Source: DASRHD01 sp035499715 (GTDB lineage Bacteria > Verrucomicrobiota > Verrucomicrobiia > Opitutales > Opitutaceae). From it: a stretch of 19,663 nt of DNA. The position numbers and the translations under genes were made by a program. The DNA lies in contig DATJYF010000300.1 in assembly GCA_035499715.1 (NCBI GenBank), positions 1 through 19,663 on the forward strand, given 5' to 3'. The notes below the pieces were generated by a model. That model saw only the letters and a list, made by a program, of their open reading frames with translations. It was not told the DNA's origin and searched no databases. Shown one piece after another: positions 18,343-19,663 of the stretch (the stretch's first letter is position 1; every line of letters starts with the position of its first letter).

Positions 18343-19663
18343 ATGGCGATCCGGCCGGTGCGAATCTTGCTCCGCGCGCTGCCGATGCTGGTCTTCGGCG
18401 CGGCGCTGCGCGGCGACGTGACGCTCGACATCCCGGTTCGCACCGGCGGCTACGGCGTGGCGTTTTACGAGGAGACCGCGCGTCAGTTCGAAGCGCTGCG
18501 GCCCGGGGTGAAGATCAACCTCTACGGCGACCCGCGCGTCGACGACAAGGTCAGCGTGCGCGTGATCGACGGAAATTATCCCGACGCCACCTTCGCGCCC
18601 TACGTGCCCTGGCCGGAAATCATCCGCGCCGGCAAGGTCCTCGATCTCCGCCCGTGGCTCGACGGCCCGAATTGGGAGGGCGATGCCCGCTGGCGCGACA
18701 CGTTCCTCCCCGGCGCGCTCGACTCCTGGCGGATCGATGACCGCATCTGCGGGCTGCCGTTCAGCTATTCGTGCTGGACGATTTTCTACAACCGGGCGCT
18801 TTTTCGCGCGCACGGCTGGAGCGAGCCGCACACTTGGGACGGTTTTTTTTCTTTGTGCGAAAAGATCCGCGCCGCCGGCGTGGCGCCGCTCAGCCTGCCG
18901 GGCACGCGCTGGCTTTATCCGGACGCGTTTCTGCGCGCCGCCTATCACAACCTTGCCGGCGAGGCCGGCTGGAATGCGCTCAACGACCTCGCGCCCGGCG
19001 CCCGGCTCGATCCGCGCTATCTGCGCAGCGCCGCGCTGCTCCAGCGCATCATGCGGGAGGATGTGCTCGGCGGCTGGGAGGGCGAGACCCACACCGGCGC
19101 CGAGCTGGCATTTCTGCAGGGCCGCGCGGCCATGACCGTTTCCGGCTCCTGGCTGGTGGACGAAATGAAGGGCAAGATGCCGGCGGATTTCGAGCTCGGT
19201 GCGATGAACTTCCCCGTTTTCCCCGACGGCGCGGCCGATCCGACCACGATTCAGACCGGCGCCGACTGCTTCTTTGTCTTCGACACCGGCCATGCGCAAC
19301 GCGAGCGCGTGGCCGTGGATTTTTTGCGCTTCCTCACCTCGCGGGAGCGCGCCGAGGCGTTCGTCCGGCGCACCGATTCGCCGGTGGCGGTGCGCGGCGT
19401 GCCGCCGGCGGCATTTTCCGCGCGGATGCAGGATACCGCGGCGATGATCGCCCGCGCGCGCGCGGCCTTCAACATGCCACAGGTCATGATGCAGCCGCCC
19501 ACACTCCGCCAGGCGCTCATCGATGAAAGCCAGCTGCTCACCACCGGCCGGATCACGCCGCAGCAGTTCGGGGAACGGCTCGAGGCCGCGGCCGCCGCCG
19601 ACCGTTTGCACGCCGCCCATCCCGACTTGGTGGAGATGAATCATCCGCTGGCCGGCGGCGCGC
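18343..19663 (+). CDS. Extracellular solute-binding protein of a sugar-type ABC transporter (3' end outside window)
   Basis: The frame is open from ATG 18343 to the end of the window (440 codons), so the C-terminus is missing. A hydrophobic N-terminus (residues 1-24) acts as a signal peptide; there is no lipobox Cys. Family 1 solute-binding features include the opening strand VTLDIPVRTGGYG, FYEETARQFEALRPGVKINL, the helix-strand ending YPDATFAPY, GLPFSYSCWTIFYNRALFRAHGW corresponding to the GLPY...YYNK region, and the second-domain phrase FLQGRAAMTVSGSWLVDEM. These proteins capture sugars or oligosaccharides in the periplasm for an ABC permease, expected downstream outside the window. An in-frame ATG at 18385 would cut into the signal peptide. 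The gene could be co-transcribed with the EF-hand gene 38 bp upstream. Confidence 0.88.
   Translation, partial: MAIRPVRILLRALPMLVFGAALRGDVTLDIPVRTGGYGVAFYEETARQFEALRPGVKINLYGDPRVDDKVSVRVIDGNYPDATFAPYVPWPEIIRAGKVLDLRPWLDGPNWEGDARWRDTFLPGALDSWRIDDRICGLPFSYSCWTIFYNRALFRAHGWSEPHTWDGFFSLCEKIRAAGVAPLSLPGTRWLYPDAFLRAAYHNLAGEAGWNALNDLAPGARLDPRYLRSAALLQRIMREDVLGGWEGETHTGAELAFLQGRAAMTVSGSWLVDEMKGKMPADFELGAMNFPVFPDGAADPTTIQTGADCFFVFDTGHAQRERVAVDFLRFLTSRERAEAFVRRTDSPVAVRGVPPAAFSARMQDTAAMIARARAAFNMPQVMMQPPTLRQALIDESQLLTTGRITPQQFGERLEAAAAADRLHAAHPDLVEMNHPLAGGA

Overview
The window looks like a core-chromosome segment of a high-GC bacterium. I think it is most likely Verrucomicrobiota, probably Opitutaceae-like. 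The reasons are the mix of housekeeping genes with lineage-specific membrane and secreted proteins, the secreted EF-hand protein, the general lack of Shine-Dalgarno sequences, and the flavour of RecA, DnaN and GltB. This assignment is inference; there is no rRNA here to confirm it. I found no mobile elements, CRISPR arrays, tRNAs or rRNAs. No stretch longer than 300 bases lacks a gene; the largest gap is 235 bp, between dnaN and pssA.

Layout. (1) 1-5023, all minus strand: the 5' part of mnmG, then mnmE (the two subunits of the tRNA wobble-uridine modification enzyme), a SAM-dependent methyltransferase, recA, a small DUF486 membrane protein, and a UDP-glucuronate 4-epimerase-like SDR that overlaps the DUF486 gene by 4 bp. 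(2) 5024-11813, plus strand: a divergent promoter region, a glutaredoxin-like protein with a CGWS active site, a clear intrinsic terminator, then gltB and gltD, the two subunits of NADPH glutamate synthase. (3) 11814-14042, plus strand: a GNAT acetyltransferase and three unrecognised proteins (one secreted, one membrane-anchored with a zinc ribbon, one multi-pass membrane). (4) 14134-17647, minus strand: a RelE-like protein followed closely by pssA (phosphatidylserine synthase), a 235-bp intergenic region rich in palindromes, dnaN (sliding clamp), and a membrane protein of unknown function. (5) 17747-19663, plus strand: a secreted EF-hand protein and the 5' part of a sugar-type ABC solute-binding protein that runs off the window.

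How the genes relate: MnmE and MnmG act as one complex on tRNA. GltB and GltD form one Fe-S flavoenzyme for ammonia assimilation, and the adjacent monothiol-type glutaredoxin could plausibly serve its clusters. RecA and DnaN are replication and repair genes, but dnaN sits apart from dnaA, recF and gyrB. I see no self-evident new defence or biosynthetic system. The items most worth a second look are non-coding: inverted repeats in the leaders of recA and mnmE, and a set of repeated GAACAACCCG motifs and palindromes between dnaN and pssA. Among proteins, the antitoxin-less RelE-like gene joined to pssA, the CGWS glutaredoxin beside gltBD, and the block of unrecognised envelope proteins stand out.
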